A stretch of 64,000 bases of DNA, from NCBI RefSeq assembly GCF_001244735.1, contig NZ_LN868937.1, forward strand, positions 2,285,955 through 2,349,954, read 5' to 3'. This DNA is from Bacillus andreraoultii. GTDB lineage: Bacteria > Bacillota > Bacilli > Bacillales > Caldibacillaceae. Shown one piece after another: positions 63,501-64,000 of the stretch. A program made the translations under genes and the position numbers. The stretch's first letter is position 1. Each line of letters begins with the position of its first letter. The notes beneath the pieces are model-generated. The model did not search any database. It saw only the letters and a program-made list of their open reading frames with translations, and was not told where the DNA came from.

Positions 63501-63663
63501 TTGTTCCGCCACCCATTCTTTTTTCCTAGATTCATATTATCAAAAAAATACGTTTGTGACACGAAAAAGGAATTAATGAACTCGATTATTTTCATAATTT
63601 TTATACAACACCTTACAAACTACTAAACCTAGAAGAAATTTTATCGCATGTGCCCATGTACAC

Positions 63664-63706
63664 GAAAAAAAGCCTTTCCATATGAACTCATATGAAAAAG
63701 CTTTTA
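63664..63706 (-). terminator. Terminator after the acyl-CoA carboxylase gene
   Basis: AAGCTTTTTCATATG and CATATGGAAAGGCTTTTTTT arms form a stem with an AGTT loop on the minus strand, 5 nt past the stop. Confidence 0.75.
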
Positions 63707-63710
63707 AAAA

Positions 63711-64000
63711 TTACACTGGGTATACTGGATGCTTTCTTTCAGAAAAGTGTACATTCTTCGTTTCATAATAATCAAATCGTTCAATTAAAACATTTCGTAA
63801 TTCATTCGGCTCAACAATATCGTCGATTATTAGTTCTGAAGCGAGCGTATAAATATCTATATGTTCTTTATATTCATTTTGCTTTTGTTGAATAAATTTA
63901 TATCGTTCTTTTGAATCCACAATTTCATTAATTTTATTCGAATATACCGCATTTACAGCCGCTTCAGGACCCATAACCGCAATTTGTGCAGTCGGAAGTG
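63711..64000 (-). CDS. Acyl-CoA carboxylase carboxyltransferase subunit, C-terminal part
   Basis: The last 96 codons of a biotin-dependent carboxyltransferase beta-type subunit; the rest lies beyond the right edge. It reads LPTAQIAVMGPEAAVNAVYS, then an acidic helical stretch, then LASELIIDDIVEPNELRNVL and the C-terminal NVHFSERKHPVYPV. IAVMGPEAAVN and IDDIV-P-ELR are family signatures of propionyl/methylmalonyl-CoA carboxyltransferases. The substrate cannot be told from this part. Confidence 0.85.
   Translation of the reverse strand, partial: LPTAQIAVMGPEAAVNAVYSNKINEIVDSKERYKFIQQKQNEYKEHIDIYTLASELIIDDIVEPNELRNVLIERFDYYETKNVHFSERKHPVYPV

Overview
This window is a contiguous piece of a low-GC, endospore-forming Firmicute chromosome of the Bacillaceae type. 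The evidence is AT-rich DNA, the sporulation genes spoVM, sigG, sigE, spoIIGA, spoVE and spoVD, a bacillithiol gene (bshC), and a gene order close to the Bacillus subtilis yloS-to-ylbQ interval. Almost everything is on the minus strand; only rqcH (17048-18754) is a real plus-strand gene. I see no new multi-gene system such as a defence island, prophage, CRISPR array or biosynthetic cluster. The interest lies in the intergenic DNA and in gene losses.

Layout by coordinate. 1-402: truncated end of an IS1182-like element. 403-5898: spoVM, thiN, rpe, rsgA, prkC, prpC. 5969-14016: rsmB, fmt, priA, coaBC, rpoZ, gmk, yloC. 14129-18754: divergent yloB (Ca2+ ATPase) and rqcH. 18804-29205: complete pyrimidine operon pyrR-B-C-AA-AB-K-D-F-E with a promoter and two PyrR attenuators. 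29213-34450: rluD-like gene, lspA, ylyA, ileS with an isoleucine T-box. 34478-38267: divIVA, ylmH, ylmG, sepF, ylmE, ylmD. 38558-41565: sigG, sigE, spoIIGA with their control regions. 41790-60494: the division and cell-wall (dcw) cluster ftsZ, ftsA, sbp, ylxX, ylxW, divIB, murG, spoVE, murD, mraY, murE, spoVD, pbpB, ftsL, rsmH, mraZ. 60634-64000: bshC, a decayed small membrane gene, panE and the 3' end of an acyl-CoA carboxylase subunit.

The genes form functional blocks: peptidoglycan precursor synthesis and septation; the SpoIIGA-SigE-SigG sporulation cascade; UMP synthesis; and initiation, repair and quality-control functions of translation. Relative to B. subtilis as I remember it, remA, def, rlmN, murB, ylmA/ylmC and pyrP are absent from their usual positions.

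The main non-textbook observation is a family of at least seven related intergenic elements (full length about 165 bp, with conserved palindromes), at 403-520, 12947-13118, 34025-34135, 38386-38520, 53892-54060, 56193-56355 and 62304-62470. Several abut terminator U-tracts, one lies in the ileS leader, one occupies the remA position, one ends a decayed gene, and one touches the IS end. Other points are a transposase leader whose hairpin masks the ribosome site, a sigG leader of the same logic, and a long-spacer Spo0A-type spoIIGA promoter. Many starts were moved from the longest reading frame to a TTG, GTG or ATG with a good ribosome site; these are stated per gene.
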